A stretch of 48,159 bases of DNA from Promethearchaeota archaeon (GTDB taxonomy: Archaea; Asgardarchaeota; Lokiarchaeia; Sigynarchaeales; SOKP01), in assembly GCA_019057775.1 (NCBI GenBank), contig JAHLWT010000062.1, positions 1-48,159 on the forward strand, in the 5' to 3' direction. A program made the translations under genes and the position numbers. Below the pieces are notes generated by a model. That model ran no database searches, had not been told where the DNA came from, and saw only the letters and a program-made list of their open reading frames with translations. Of this stretch, positions 1-8,755 are shown one piece after another. Within the stretch, counting starts at the first letter, position 1. Each line of letters starts with the position of its first letter.

Positions 1-182
1 TCTTTAAAACATTTAAGGAAATTTTCAAAATCCATAATAATTAAATAATTTTTTTTATCTACAATGAAGGTTAGAAATTTTTACTCTTCTTTAACCTATT
101 GAGACTTAAATTAATTTATCGCAAATTTAACTTTAAAATGGTTAGTAAAAAATAATAACAATTGAATCTAGTATAAGGATAT

Positions 183-830
183 CTAATTTTTATTGAAAAT
201 GAAGTGATTAATGATCCAGCAGTCTTCTGATTTAGATATATTTGGAAATGGGATAACTTCAGAGAAATCTAATAAGAAATCGTATAAATTATTTGCAGGA
301 ACATTGAAAATAAACTCTTTAGCATGCATACCTAATTTTCCAAAAAATGCCTGTTTTAATTCATTATAATTGATTGTTTCTAGTTCATTTTTAAATTTGT
401 TAAATTCACCATCTACTCTCCCTAAGTTATCAAATATGAGTTTTAATCTTGTTATCTCAGTCTCTAAACTACTCTTTAAACATGTAATGAGATTTTCCTC
501 CACTTCAAATGGGTTTATTTCAAAATGAGGTGTATAAAAACTAATGAGCATGGATTTAATTTTTCTTTTTAAATCAATGTTTTCTTTAAACTTCTCATAA
601 AAAGAATTAAGTTTATTTAATAATATATCTCTCCTTTTAAAAAAACCTAATAAATTATCGCTATTATGTATGGATTTTTTATGAATAAAATTATCAATAA
701 AATTCAGATTTTTTATTTTTACCCGTATTTCATTAAATTCCGATTCGATTTGTAAAAAATTATTCTCATTTTCCCTTTTTTTTTCCATTTGATTATCTAA
801 TTCTCCCCAAATATTTTTTTTGTCTTTCAT
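183..830 (-). CDS. Truncated paralogue of the adjacent WD40 protein C-terminal region
   Basis: This 215-residue protein has no function I can name. It is visibly related to the C-terminal third of the protein encoded just upstream on the same strand (854-3814). Both have the patterns SFYxPxFEINPxEV and FNFLLDFSxxIP or YDFLLDFSEVIP, in the same order and at similar spacing, after a lysine/glutamate-rich helical segment. The homology stops where the larger protein begins a beta-rich, START/SRPBCC-like domain, so this copy lacks that domain and the zinc ribbon. I see no continuation in the 182 bases downstream. The gap to the upstream gene is 23 bases, so the two are probably co-transcribed. It is either a shortened duplicate that still makes a helical protein or a decaying copy. 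The relationship is clear from the sequence; the function is unknown. Confidence 0.6.
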   Translation of the reverse strand: MKDKKNIWGELDNQMEKKRENENNFLQIESEFNEIRVKIKNLNFIDNFIHKKSIHNSDNLLGFFKRRDILLNKLNSFYEKFKENIDLKRKIKSMLISFYTPHFEINPFEVEENLITCLKSSLETEITRLKLIFDNLGRVDGEFNKFKNELETINYNELKQAFFGKLGMHAKEFIFNVPANNLYDFLLDFSEVIPFPNISKSEDCWIINHFIFNKN

Positions 831-853
831 TTCTTTTATTTTTTAAAAGCTAT

Positions 854-3814
854 TTATTCTCTTTGCCATTCCATTAAAAAGGGGGTATTACAGTGCTCAC
901 AGATTATAAATTTTTCTTCTTTCGAAGTTATATTCAGAGTAGCGCCACATTCAGAGCAATTAAATGAATTTAAAGTTAAAGGGGCTTTTACCTCAAAGAA
1001 TTTGTTTTTTAAATCCGCGAATTTTTTACCCATTGCATTAATTTTTGCTTGGAGAATTCTGTAATTACCCATAGTTAAATCATCAAAAGTTTTTTCATAG
1101 AAAATTGTTTGAATTTGTTTAGCTACTATTTTACCAATACTAAGATCTATATATGTCTTTAAGAATTGACCTAAAAAATTAGTAATTAGTAGATTTTCTT
1201 TAGATTTTTCTGAAATTTCCTGTAAATTATTTCTAGTCCTTATTACTACTTTTCCTGGAGATGGTTCAATTAATTCAATAGAAAAATTTCCTTTTTCACC
1301 CCAATTATCGGCTACAAAGTCATATTCATATTCAATTTTTTTATTTAGTTCTTTTTCCAAAATTTTAAAATAAAAAGGTCCCCATCCTGTCTTTAAGGTG
1401 TATTCATTCTCAGTTGAATCATCTGTTTTGACTGCAGAGGGGATAATTTGAGAGAAATCCAATAAAAAATTAAACATACTTTCTACAGTAACGTCATAAT
1501 TAATTTCATTTACCTCCTTACTAATAAACCTCAATTTTTCATCAATAAAGGAATCAAAATCTATTTTTATCAATTTATTATAGAGATTTTCAAGATCTTC
1601 ATTATCTTTAATAATATTGTCTAACCGAATAATTTCTCTTTGTATTAAACCTTTAAAAGACATTGAGAAATATTGAATGTTGACTTCAAGTGGATTTATC
1701 TCAAAATAGGGCTGATAGAAACTTAAAATAATATCTGTTAACTTTTGGTTGAACTCTTCATGATTTTTATATTTTCGATAAATATCGAACATTTTAGATA
1801 TTAATTTATTTCGATTTACTGTAATATTAGAGATTTCCGAAACATTACTTATTGATTCAACAACATCTATTAAATTTAATGCCCTTACTTGAGTTTCTAT
1901 TTCTTTATATTCTTCTTCAAAAGTTTCTCTCATTTCTTCGAGTTTCTGCTTTTTATCATCAATTTTCTTTTGTTTTAACTCTTCTTCTTTCTTTATCTCT
2001 TCTCTTTCTTCTCGTTCTAGTTGTTTTACTATATTCGGAAAATTCCAAAATTTTATACTACCATCTCTGATATCTCCAGCTCCGCTAATAAGATATTTTC
2101 CATCATTTGAAAATACAATTGAATTAATCGTAGGCTCATGTGCTCTAAATTTTTTAATTAATTTTCCAGAGGCATATTCATAAATCAAGATTTCTGACCA
2201 ACGAGAACCACCCACAATATATTTGCAATCTGGCGATACTGCTAATGCTTCAATTGTTCCACCTTCACTGGAAATTTCTCTTGATTTCGTCCAAGTAGAC
2301 ATTTCCCATATTTTTATGCTTGATGATGCACTTAAAAATTTATTCCCCTCGGGAGAAATTATTAAAGAATTTATACAAGAATTAACTTCTAGATTTTTAA
2401 CCAACTCTCCACTAGTTAAATCCCATATCTTTATATCCATAGCTCCACTAATAATAAATTGAGAATCTGAAGAAATTACGATTGCACCTACTGGCTCTTT
2501 ATGACCTACAAGTGTATGAATCAATTTTCCCGAAGATAATTCAAACACTATAACATCTGAATCCCAAGGAGGACCTCCAAATTTACCTCTTCCTAAACCG
2601 CAGACGACGTATTTATTATCAGGAGATATCGCTACGGAATGAATATCTTCAATATTTTCCTCAATACTCCATAAAATTTCTCCTGAGGTAAAATCAAACA
2701 ATGTTAAATTGTAATTGCGATCTCCACTAATTATGTATTTCCCATCAGACGATATTGCAATAGAATGTACATAATCAGGTTTTCTTCTTTTTTTAAGTGA
2801 CTTTACTAATTTGAAAGTTTCTAAATCCAATATTAAAATTTCCTCTGATCCACTGGCAAGATATTTCCCATTAGGATGTATGGCAAGGGAGAACACATTT
2901 GATGAAATATTAAGTGAATGAATGAGAATTTCTCGTAACGCCTTTTCTTCGGGCGTTTCTGCTTCCTGTTTATCTTGTGCTAATTTTAGTAAATCCTTAG
3001 CACGTCTAACTATTTCATGAGATTGATAAAGTAATTTTTCTTCAGCTTTTCTTTGAGTTTGTGAAAAACTGTTTATTTTAATTGGTTTCAGGAACTCATT
3101 TAACATTTCAATTGCTTCAGAATGTTTACCTTCATCAATTAATTTTTCGATGGAAGAAAGCTTCTCCTCAAGAATATTACCAATGATTTGCATGTATTTA
3201 GATTCGCATTTGCCTGCCAATTTATCCGCTTTAGAGAAGAGATTATAAAATTCCTTATTTTCGAATGTTAGGTCTTTACTCATAATATCCACAGCATTAA
3301 AGTTAGAGTACAAAATAATTTGCTTAATAAAATTTAACCGTTCCTTAGCCTCTAAAAATTCTTCTTTGTTAATTAAAATTTCAGTATCAGTGAAAATAGA
3401 TTCGAGTTCTTTTAAGAATTTATTAAATGATTTCTTATATTTTGATGACTTTAAGAATTGGGAATAACTTTTAAATTTAAAATTTCGCTTTAGAGCTTTT
3501 GTTTGGGATTCCGTAAGTTGATCTTGAAAAAAAGTTACTTGGTAATAAGATCTTACAGTTGTGAATGGTATATACTCGATTAGGGCTTCAAAAGCTTTTC
3601 TAAATTGAATATTTAAAACATACAACACACTTAGGTTAAACCACACATCTCCTCTTATTGTTGTAGATAAATCCGTTGAGGGATCATTTTTTAAAACCTT
3701 CTCTAAAATAACAATTGCATCATCATATTTTTTTTTGTTAAATAATTCTGTACTTTTTTGTAACGCTACAATCATTGGGACCTTTTCATTATACTCGCTA
3801 TCTTTCATAATCAT
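854..3814 (-). CDS. TPR-WD40-coiled coil-zinc ribbon multidomain protein
   Basis: A large (986-residue) cytoplasmic scaffold-type protein. Residues about 10-110 look like TPR helices (the pattern FNKKKYDDAIVILEKVLKNDP). Residues about 290-600 form WD40-type blades, recognisable by repeated SPDxKYIVxG and IWDLTSGELV patterns, and probably make one seven-bladed propeller. A charged E/K-rich coiled coil follows at about 605-650. Next come a helical region and a beta-rich segment (about 835-945) that could be START/SRPBCC-like. The C-terminus is a zinc ribbon with cysteines 953, 956, 972 and 975. No catalytic motif is visible, so a protein- or ligand-binding role is inferred. It lies in a minus-strand row with an SPFH protein and a winged-helix protein upstream and a truncated paralogue downstream. 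Start: ATG at 3814, with a second ATG two codons in. No clear Shine-Dalgarno precedes it. Confidence 0.75.
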   Translation of the reverse strand: MIMKDSEYNEKVPMIVALQKSTELFNKKKYDDAIVILEKVLKNDPSTDLSTTIRGDVWFNLSVLYVLNIQFRKAFEALIEYIPFTTVRSYYQVTFFQDQLTESQTKALKRNFKFKSYSQFLKSSKYKKSFNKFLKELESIFTDTEILINKEEFLEAKERLNFIKQIILYSNFNAVDIMSKDLTFENKEFYNLFSKADKLAGKCESKYMQIIGNILEEKLSSIEKLIDEGKHSEAIEMLNEFLKPIKINSFSQTQRKAEEKLLYQSHEIVRRAKDLLKLAQDKQEAETPEEKALREILIHSLNISSNVFSLAIHPNGKYLASGSEEILILDLETFKLVKSLKKRRKPDYVHSIAISSDGKYIISGDRNYNLTLFDFTSGEILWSIEENIEDIHSVAISPDNKYVVCGLGRGKFGGPPWDSDVIVFELSSGKLIHTLVGHKEPVGAIVISSDSQFIISGAMDIKIWDLTSGELVKNLEVNSCINSLIISPEGNKFLSASSSIKIWEMSTWTKSREISSEGGTIEALAVSPDCKYIVGGSRWSEILIYEYASGKLIKKFRAHEPTINSIVFSNDGKYLISGAGDIRDGSIKFWNFPNIVKQLEREEREEIKKEEELKQKKIDDKKQKLEEMRETFEEEYKEIETQVRALNLIDVVESISNVSEISNITVNRNKLISKMFDIYRKYKNHEEFNQKLTDIILSFYQPYFEINPLEVNIQYFSMSFKGLIQREIIRLDNIIKDNEDLENLYNKLIKIDFDSFIDEKLRFISKEVNEINYDVTVESMFNFLLDFSQIIPSAVKTDDSTENEYTLKTGWGPFYFKILEKELNKKIEYEYDFVADNWGEKGNFSIELIEPSPGKVVIRTRNNLQEISEKSKENLLITNFLGQFLKTYIDLSIGKIVAKQIQTIFYEKTFDDLTMGNYRILQAKINAMGKKFADLKNKFFEVKAPLTLNSFNCSECGATLNITSKEEKFIICEHCNTPFLMEWQRE

Positions 3815-3889
3815 TAACCGATTTTTTTATTTTATAATAATTAATCTGATAAACTCTTGGTAAATCTCTATCAACTTTTAAAAAAAATA

Positions 3890-4828
3890 CTAAGAATTTG
3901 ATATATTTTCTTCTACTTTCTTTAAATTTTCTTCTGTTTCTTTGATAAACTTTTGAATTTGTTTTTCTTTTTTATCGTATTCATCTTGTAATATCTCGTC
4001 GTTTAGTAACTGGTCTTGAAGCTGGTTTTTCTTTGTATTTAATTCTTCCAAGCGTATCAGGATACCTTCTTTTTGTTGAATCAGTTCTTCTAAATTGCCT
4101 CGGGACACTTGAGATTTTGATTTCATTTTGTTCTTATCTTCATCAAGAACCTCTTGTATATCTTCGGGAGGTTTGATTCCAATTATATTAAAAGTTTCAA
4201 GTTCCAAACCATATCTCAAGAATTCTTCAGTTATTTTTGATGTAATTAAGTTGATCACTCTCTCACGATCTTCTAATATTACCTGTTTTACATTATAGCT
4301 TTTAAAAATATCTCTTAAGGATGTATGTAAAAGGCTATTTATCCAATTTTTGAGATCCTGCACAATCCATTCTTTTTTACCTGCTACGACATCGTTATAA
4401 AATGTCTTGACATCGTTTATTTTAAGTTTTAAATCACCAAATATTCCAATAATAACTCCATCTTTGGTGGGAATACCGTTCTTTTTGGGGATGCCCCATG
4501 GAATTTCATTTAAGGAAGTATCAATCCATACTATTTCGGTTCCTTTTATTCTAGCTTTTTTGTCAAGCTCATATATACCACCTCGAAGAGCATCAACCAG
4601 TACACCTTGATTATAAAATAACGCTTTCTCATAATCTTTTACAGCGAAATATTTCTTATCTTTAATCTTATCACCTGGTTGCGGAAAAGAATATAATAAA
4701 GAGGTTTCAAGATTACCTCTATCTTTTCTTTGCCATGCAATTATCTCAGGATCATTGTCTTTAAATTTTTTACCTTTAATTTCTTTAAAAAACACATTTA
4801 AAATATTAATTTTTATATCTTTTGACAT
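3890..4828 (-). CDS. SPFH/Band-7-like domain protein with C-terminal coiled coil
   Basis: The 312-residue protein has the layout of the SPFH/YdjI-like group. The N-terminus contains IIAWQRKD and a stretch like YFAVKDYEKALFYNQGVLVD. The body has GVIIGIFGDLKLKINDV and a helix leading to LELETFNIIGIKPPEDI, a common ending of the SPFH fold. Residues about 235-305 are a lysine/glutamate/glutamine-rich coiled coil. I see no transmembrane segment. SPFH proteins oligomerise into ring or cage scaffolds, usually at membranes; partner and role here are unknown. The gene is 75 bases upstream of the TPR-WD40 gene and 76 bases downstream of the winged-helix gene on the same strand, so the three may form one transcription unit. 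The family call is from fold-level pattern recognition only. Confidence 0.6.
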   Translation of the reverse strand: MSKDIKINILNVFFKEIKGKKFKDNDPEIIAWQRKDRGNLETSLLYSFPQPGDKIKDKKYFAVKDYEKALFYNQGVLVDALRGGIYELDKKARIKGTEIVWIDTSLNEIPWGIPKKNGIPTKDGVIIGIFGDLKLKINDVKTFYNDVVAGKKEWIVQDLKNWINSLLHTSLRDIFKSYNVKQVILEDRERVINLITSKITEEFLRYGLELETFNIIGIKPPEDIQEVLDEDKNKMKSKSQVSRGNLEELIQQKEGILIRLEELNTKKNQLQDQLLNDEILQDEYDKKEKQIQKFIKETEENLKKVEENISNS

Positions 4829-4904
4829 TTCTTTCCCTTTATTTTATTTTTTACCATATTTAATATAAACTTTTATTTTTTAGCTTAGTTTTAATTATAT
4901 TAAA

Positions 4905-6287
4905 TTATTGCTCTGAAACGATGAACCAGCGTTCACCATGAAGATGATTTTTCGAATATTTTAGAATTCCTACTTCAGTAAGATGATTTAATATTTTCAC
5001 CACTTGGTTAGTACTCCACCCCGTTGCCCCAACTATGTCTGTTAGTGAAAAACTTTGAAATTTTAATGCTTTAGAAATTAATTCTAACTCGTTTTCAGAA
5101 AAGTCTTGGATATTAAATTGAACAAGTTTGAGGTAATGATCCTCATCTTCTTGAATTATTTTTATACCTGGTAAATAGCCTTCATCAGCAAGAGAATTTA
5201 TAATTTCCTCCAGTTTTTCAATTGTGAAAGTAAAATTTGGTTTTTCGTCTAAAATTAGTTGATAAAATGCATATAGTGGAATATTTTCTCTAATATCACC
5301 AGAAAAATCACTCACTTGTTTAGCTCCTTTATTTAATTTTACTGTTTGTTTTAATATTAAATCTTTTATTTCTTCACTCTGAACTTCATTAGAAATTGGG
5401 ATTTCGATTATATCATATAAAATATCTGAATTTATTTTATTTTTTGAGATTGAATTTAAATTTTGATTAGATAACACATGAGAATTAATCTTTATAGTCT
5501 CTCTCTTGCTAATCAATACCGAGAGAAGCCTAATTTCTTCTCGTAAGTCCTTTGCTGTTGAATAACCTTTTGAATATTCTTCATTCTCTAACATTTGAGA
5601 TAAAAGCTTATTAAAGGCGATTATTCGATCTACTTCATTGAAAATTACTGAATCAAAGAAGAATATTTCTATTAATAGATTTCTTATCTCTTCCTTTGAG
5701 TATTTTTTCTGTTTTTCGTCTTTTATTTTTAACTGAGAAGTCGCTAACGGATCTGACGAGAGATTTGAAACTCTTTGTCTAAAATGTTTAATTTGTTTTA
5801 TAATAACACTTAATAAATCTTCAAAAATAGGGTCATTTAAGTTCAGTACTGTTCCCAGCATTTTACTCAAATCTAATTGCATTGATTTTAATTGGGATAT
5901 AATAGCTTCCTTGTTTTCCTTAATTTTTATAGAAACTGATTCAATGTCTGCTGGGATCAATATATTATTTAATAATTCATCTTCTCTCGTCGGAAATTTA
6001 GTTTTTTTTTGTATCCCCTGCGCTTCTTTGATAACTTTTTTACCGAATTTAGTTATTCTCCATTTTGGAAGGATGTTATTTTTTACTACTACTCTTTCTA
6101 ACTGTTTTAGCCTCTCTAATTGTAATAAAATGTTCTTAGTTACTCGCATTGAAAGTCCCGTGCTTTCACTAATATTTCTAATGCTCAAAAGTTCTTTATT
6201 TTTCTTATCCAGATAAAGTAGAATAGTTTCAATACCTAGAAGACTTTTCGGTAATTCCCTAATTTGACTATCTTTTTTATTACCCAT
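4905..6287 (-). CDS. Protein with N- and C-terminal winged-helix domains, likely transcription regulator
   Basis: From the ATG at 6287 this is a 460-residue protein. The N-terminal ~90 residues look like a winged helix: helix-turn-helix LLSIRNISESTGLSMRVTKN, then RLKQLERVVVKNN and a wing ending WRITKFGKKVI. The C-terminal ~50 residues form a second one (SLTDIVGATGWSTNQVVKIL, then LTEVGILKYSK). The middle is helical and charged, without recognisable motifs. An upstream in-frame start at 6362 would add 25 residues rich in Tyr/Ile (YIYFYDIFLTITYILY). I reject it because that stretch lies on a TATA-like element and an inverted repeat that look like this gene's own promoter. The gene probably controls itself or the following SPFH and WD40 genes; that is inference from position. 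Confidence 0.55.
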   Translation of the reverse strand: MGNKKDSQIRELPKSLLGIETILLYLDKKNKELLSIRNISESTGLSMRVTKNILLQLERLKQLERVVVKNNILPKWRITKFGKKVIKEAQGIQKKTKFPTREDELLNNILIPADIESVSIKIKENKEAIISQLKSMQLDLSKMLGTVLNLNDPIFEDLLSVIIKQIKHFRQRVSNLSSDPLATSQLKIKDEKQKKYSKEEIRNLLIEIFFFDSVIFNEVDRIIAFNKLLSQMLENEEYSKGYSTAKDLREEIRLLSVLISKRETIKINSHVLSNQNLNSISKNKINSDILYDIIEIPISNEVQSEEIKDLILKQTVKLNKGAKQVSDFSGDIRENIPLYAFYQLILDEKPNFTFTIEKLEEIINSLADEGYLPGIKIIQEDEDHYLKLVQFNIQDFSENELELISKALKFQSFSLTDIVGATGWSTNQVVKILNHLTEVGILKYSKNHLHGERWFIVSEQ

Positions 6288-6324
6288 ATTTTTGTAAAGA
6301 ATATACGTTATTGTTAAGAATATA

Positions 6325-6362
6325 TCATAAAAATATATATAAATGTTTCCATTTGGGAACAT
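6325..6362 (-). promoter_or_regulatory. Probable TATA/BRE promoter with adjacent inverted repeat
   Basis: Read on the minus strand, this stretch carries GGAAACATTTATATATATTT, which resembles an archaeal BRE plus TATA box, about 40-50 bases upstream of the chosen ATG at 6287. Immediately upstream lies an 8-base inverted repeat with a 4-base spacer (ATGTTCCC-AAAT-GGAAACAT, one mismatch, 6343-6362). Such a dyad beside the BRE would suit an operator for a dimeric winged-helix protein such as the one encoded downstream. The repeat is seen; the regulatory role is inferred. Confidence 0.4.
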
Positions 6363-6555
6363 TTTTAGTTTTTCTTATGTAATTGCGGAGAAAAATGTGG
6401 AAAAAAAGAGTTGAAAAGGTTCTGATTATTTTTCTCCAAAAAAATTATATATGTTTTATTTGATAATTTAATTTTAAATAAAACCAAAAATAATATTAAT
6501 AGAGAACAAGGCGTAAAAAAAGCAATATTAGAAGACAAATAATGAGGCAAATTTT

Positions 6556-6711
6556 ATGACAATAGATGCTTTTTTGAGTAAAAATGAAGATGGTTCTGAC
6601 TTTAAAATAAGACAGATTATAGATGCTCGTAGCCGATTTTGGAGAATTGAACGTAATATTTCGAAAAAATCAGAGTTTGATTCATTCACCCGAGATGAAA
6701 TATATGAGTAA
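6556..6711 (+). CDS. Small unknown protein (51 aa) ahead of the PLD-helicase fragment
   Basis: A 51-codon frame starts at ATG 6556 after a weak Shine-Dalgarno (GAGG, 6545-6548) and ends MTIDAFLSK...RDEIYE-stop at 6711. Its stop overlaps the ATG of the next gene by 8 bases, a coupling typical of real operon genes. I recognise no domain; the peptide is charged and probably helical. A TATA-like element (AATTATATATG, about 6444-6454) lies about 100 bases upstream. It could be a genuine small partner of the helicase whose remnant follows, or itself the tail of a truncated gene. The coding call rests on the overlap and the start context only. Confidence 0.4.
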   Translation: MTIDAFLSKNEDGSDFKIRQIIDARSRFWRIERNISKKSEFDSFTRDEIYE

Positions 6712-7036
6712 AATAACCTCCTTAAAAGAATACGAATGGAAAAGAACGTATAAATCAATTCATAGAAACCTAGTTAGAGAGTTTTTAATACCGGCTTTGG
6801 AAAGATCAATTTTGTATAAAAGGGTAGCAGGTTATTTTTCCTCGTCAGTTTTAGTTGCTGCTGCTGGAGGAATCGCCAGATTATTAAAAAATGAAGGGGA
6901 GATGCAATTAATTGTTGGAGCTGACTTAAGTCATCGAGATGTCGAGGCTCTAAATAAAGATCCAGAAAAACTAATGGAAATTATTCAAAATAAAATTCCC
7001 GACAACTTAAATGAATTAAATGACTTGGGGATTTAA
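6704..7036 (+). pseudogene. N-terminal fragment of a PLD-like/helicase-type defence protein
   Basis: From ATG 6704 the frame encodes 110 residues. They match the opening of proteins with an N-terminal phospholipase D-like domain, commonly fused to superfamily 2 helicases in DNA-defence loci. The tell-tale segment is LYKRVAGYFSSSVLVAAAGG, followed by RLLKNEGEMQLIVGADLS. The family is several hundred to over a thousand residues long, but this frame stops at 7036, after NELNDLGI, before any HKD catalytic motif. The sequence then switches in another frame to an unrelated phosphoesterase tail, so this is a deletion scar rather than an intact gene. An upstream start at 6623 would overlap the preceding small gene and adds nothing recognisable. 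The family call is moderately sure; the truncation is clear. Confidence 0.65.
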
Positions 7037-7410
7037 CATTTAAAGTAAAAGTAGCACATGAATTTTTTGAAATTTTTGAGGATATTGAAATTTATTATAT
7101 TATTGGAAACCATGATTCAAGCAAAGTGGTAAATGTAGCTAGAAAATATTGCATTTCGATTTCTCATTTAAAAGATATAAAGATCGTAGATCAATCAATT
7201 ACACTTTGTCATTATGCTATGAGAGTTTGGAGTAAGAGTCATTATAATTCATGGCAATTATATGGGCATTCACACGCAAGCTTGAAGTCTATAGGAAAGC
7301 AACACGATATAGGTGTTGATAATAATAACTTTTTTCCTGTGTCATTTGAAGATTTGGTCAGAATAATGAAAAATAAACAAGATAACTTTAATTATATCCC
7401 ATCCCGATGA
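7024..7410 (+). pseudogene. C-terminal fragment of a calcineurin-like metallophosphoesterase
   Basis: In the frame opening just after a TGA at 7021-7023 there is a phosphoesterase tail. The motifs appear in the right order: LGDL (the GD metal motif), YYIIGNHDSS (the GNHD motif), LCHYAMRVWSKSH (usually CHYPMRVW), QLYGHSHASL (the GHSH motif) and a terminal GKQHDIGVDNN segment. The N-terminal ~45 residues with the DxH motif are missing and no proper start is available; a GTG at 7126 would leave out GNHD. It directly abuts the PLD-helicase fragment, so the two were brought together by a deletion or recombination. Intact relatives are single-domain enzymes of about 170 residues. It is very probably non-functional. 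Confidence 0.75.
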
Positions 7411-7562
7411 TACGACAGTTTTAGTCTGAAAATGTAAAAATATAAAGATCTGTAAAGTTATTGCTATATTCACAAAAAACTTTTTTAGGTTTGGACTTAA
7501 TATGAATATCTTAAGTTATTCCTAAAATTGGTTACAATAATTATATACTAAATTTGATTAAT

Positions 7563-8528
7563 ATGAAAGAAGATCACTTAAAATCTAAAAAAGATAAGAT
7601 TTGGAAATATATTTATAGTGAATTTCGAGATAAGGTTGAAGATTTAAATTCGCTTTATGATCATCAAGGCATAAAAGGTGAGGAAAATGAAAGAGTTCTT
7701 AAGGATTTTTTAAAACATTTTTTACCTAATAAATATCAAATTGAACAAAGAAAGATTCTATTAGATAATAATGGAAAAGAATCAAGAGAACAAGATATCA
7801 TAATTTGGAATTCCAATGATTACCCTAAAATTTTCAATAACACTGATTTTTTGCTATTAGAAAGTATACTCATGACAATTGAAGTTAAAACTACCTTAAA
7901 TAATCATGAATTAATAGATTGTTTTGAAAAAATTAAACATATAAGAAATTTGAAATTTTTTAAAAGAGTAAATGGAGATCAGAAATGGCAAATTCATCCC
8001 CCTCTTTGTTTTATTTTTGCTTATGATTCTATTTGGAAAAAACGCAGATCTATTTTACAATATATTAATAAAACGATTAAAGATTATGATATTAAACCAT
8101 CAGAAAGGTTTGATTACTTGTACATTATGAAGCAAGGATTAGAGGTTAATTGGAATATTCCATACAAATATTATGAGAAATATCACAAAACTTCAAGGAG
8201 TAATATTATTGATTCTCATGGGTGGAAAACAATATTTAAAAATATTTCACCGATTAACACTCGTTGGCCACAATTTTTCCCATCTAAATTAATAAAAGAG
8301 ATCCCAATAGTATTAAAGATATCGCAATTATCACAACAAGAAGGTAGAAAAGAAGGGTATATTACTAAATTAAATATTGAAAACCAAATTTATAGCTTCT
8401 TAAATTTTTTATATCAAACGTGTCAAGCCCTTGATGATCAAAGAATTTTACATCCACATGGTACAATTGCTATGAGTAACTCAGGATCTAAGGATGGATT
8501 AAGCGGTTTAGAATCAGAACCATTTTAA
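7563..8528 (+). CDS. DUF6602-like PD-(D/E)XK nuclease-fold protein
   Basis: A 321-residue cytoplasmic protein. The N-terminal half carries the signs of a PD-(D/E)XK nuclease: GEENERVLKDFLKHFLPNKY (helix with the first acidic residue), then EQDIIIWN with the aspartate, then LMTIEVKTTL supplying the E-x-K pair. This arrangement is typical of the DUF6602 family found in defence islands. The C-terminal half has aromatic-rich helices and no clear motif. I start at the ATG at 7563 rather than the TTG three codons upstream (7554); neither has a Shine-Dalgarno, so the message may be leaderless. The neighbours are broken defence-type fragments upstream and an RNase III downstream. The nuclease fold is likely; the substrate is unknown. 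Confidence 0.6.
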   Translation: MKEDHLKSKKDKIWKYIYSEFRDKVEDLNSLYDHQGIKGEENERVLKDFLKHFLPNKYQIEQRKILLDNNGKESREQDIIIWNSNDYPKIFNNTDFLLLESILMTIEVKTTLNNHELIDCFEKIKHIRNLKFFKRVNGDQKWQIHPPLCFIFAYDSIWKKRRSILQYINKTIKDYDIKPSERFDYLYIMKQGLEVNWNIPYKYYEKYHKTSRSNIIDSHGWKTIFKNISPINTRWPQFFPSKLIKEIPIVLKISQLSQQEGRKEGYITKLNIENQIYSFLNFLYQTCQALDDQRILHPHGTIAMSNSGSKDGLSGLESEPF

Positions 8529-8755
8529 TAATATAACTAACAATAAAATTTTTTGGGTAGTTACAAAACCCAGTTTTATAACTCTTTGATTGACTTCTTT
8601 GAACTTGGTATGGAAAAAGAGAAGGAAGGAAAAAATTTAATTTCCTGTCTTGGAACAACACGAACTTACGAAATTTTATAAATCAAATGGTTATAGATAT
8701 AACAAAAATTTAAAAATAATTTACGCTTCTGATTTGTATTAGGAGTGATAATCTG

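Noticed and set aside
4905..6362. Longer start (6362) for the winged-helix gene
   Set aside because: The extra 25 codons are translated from a TATA-like element and an inverted repeat; the ATG at 6287 fits the promoter better and starts with a normal hydrophilic N-terminus.
6365..6758. Minus-strand frames at 6365-6550 and 6528-6758
   Set aside because: They lie across the divergent promoter region and opposite the plus-strand small and PLD genes; composition is hydrophobic and repetitive, with no start signals.
8555..8578. Hairpin TGGGT/ACCCA as terminator
   Set aside because: Only five base pairs with a long loop and no T-run after it.
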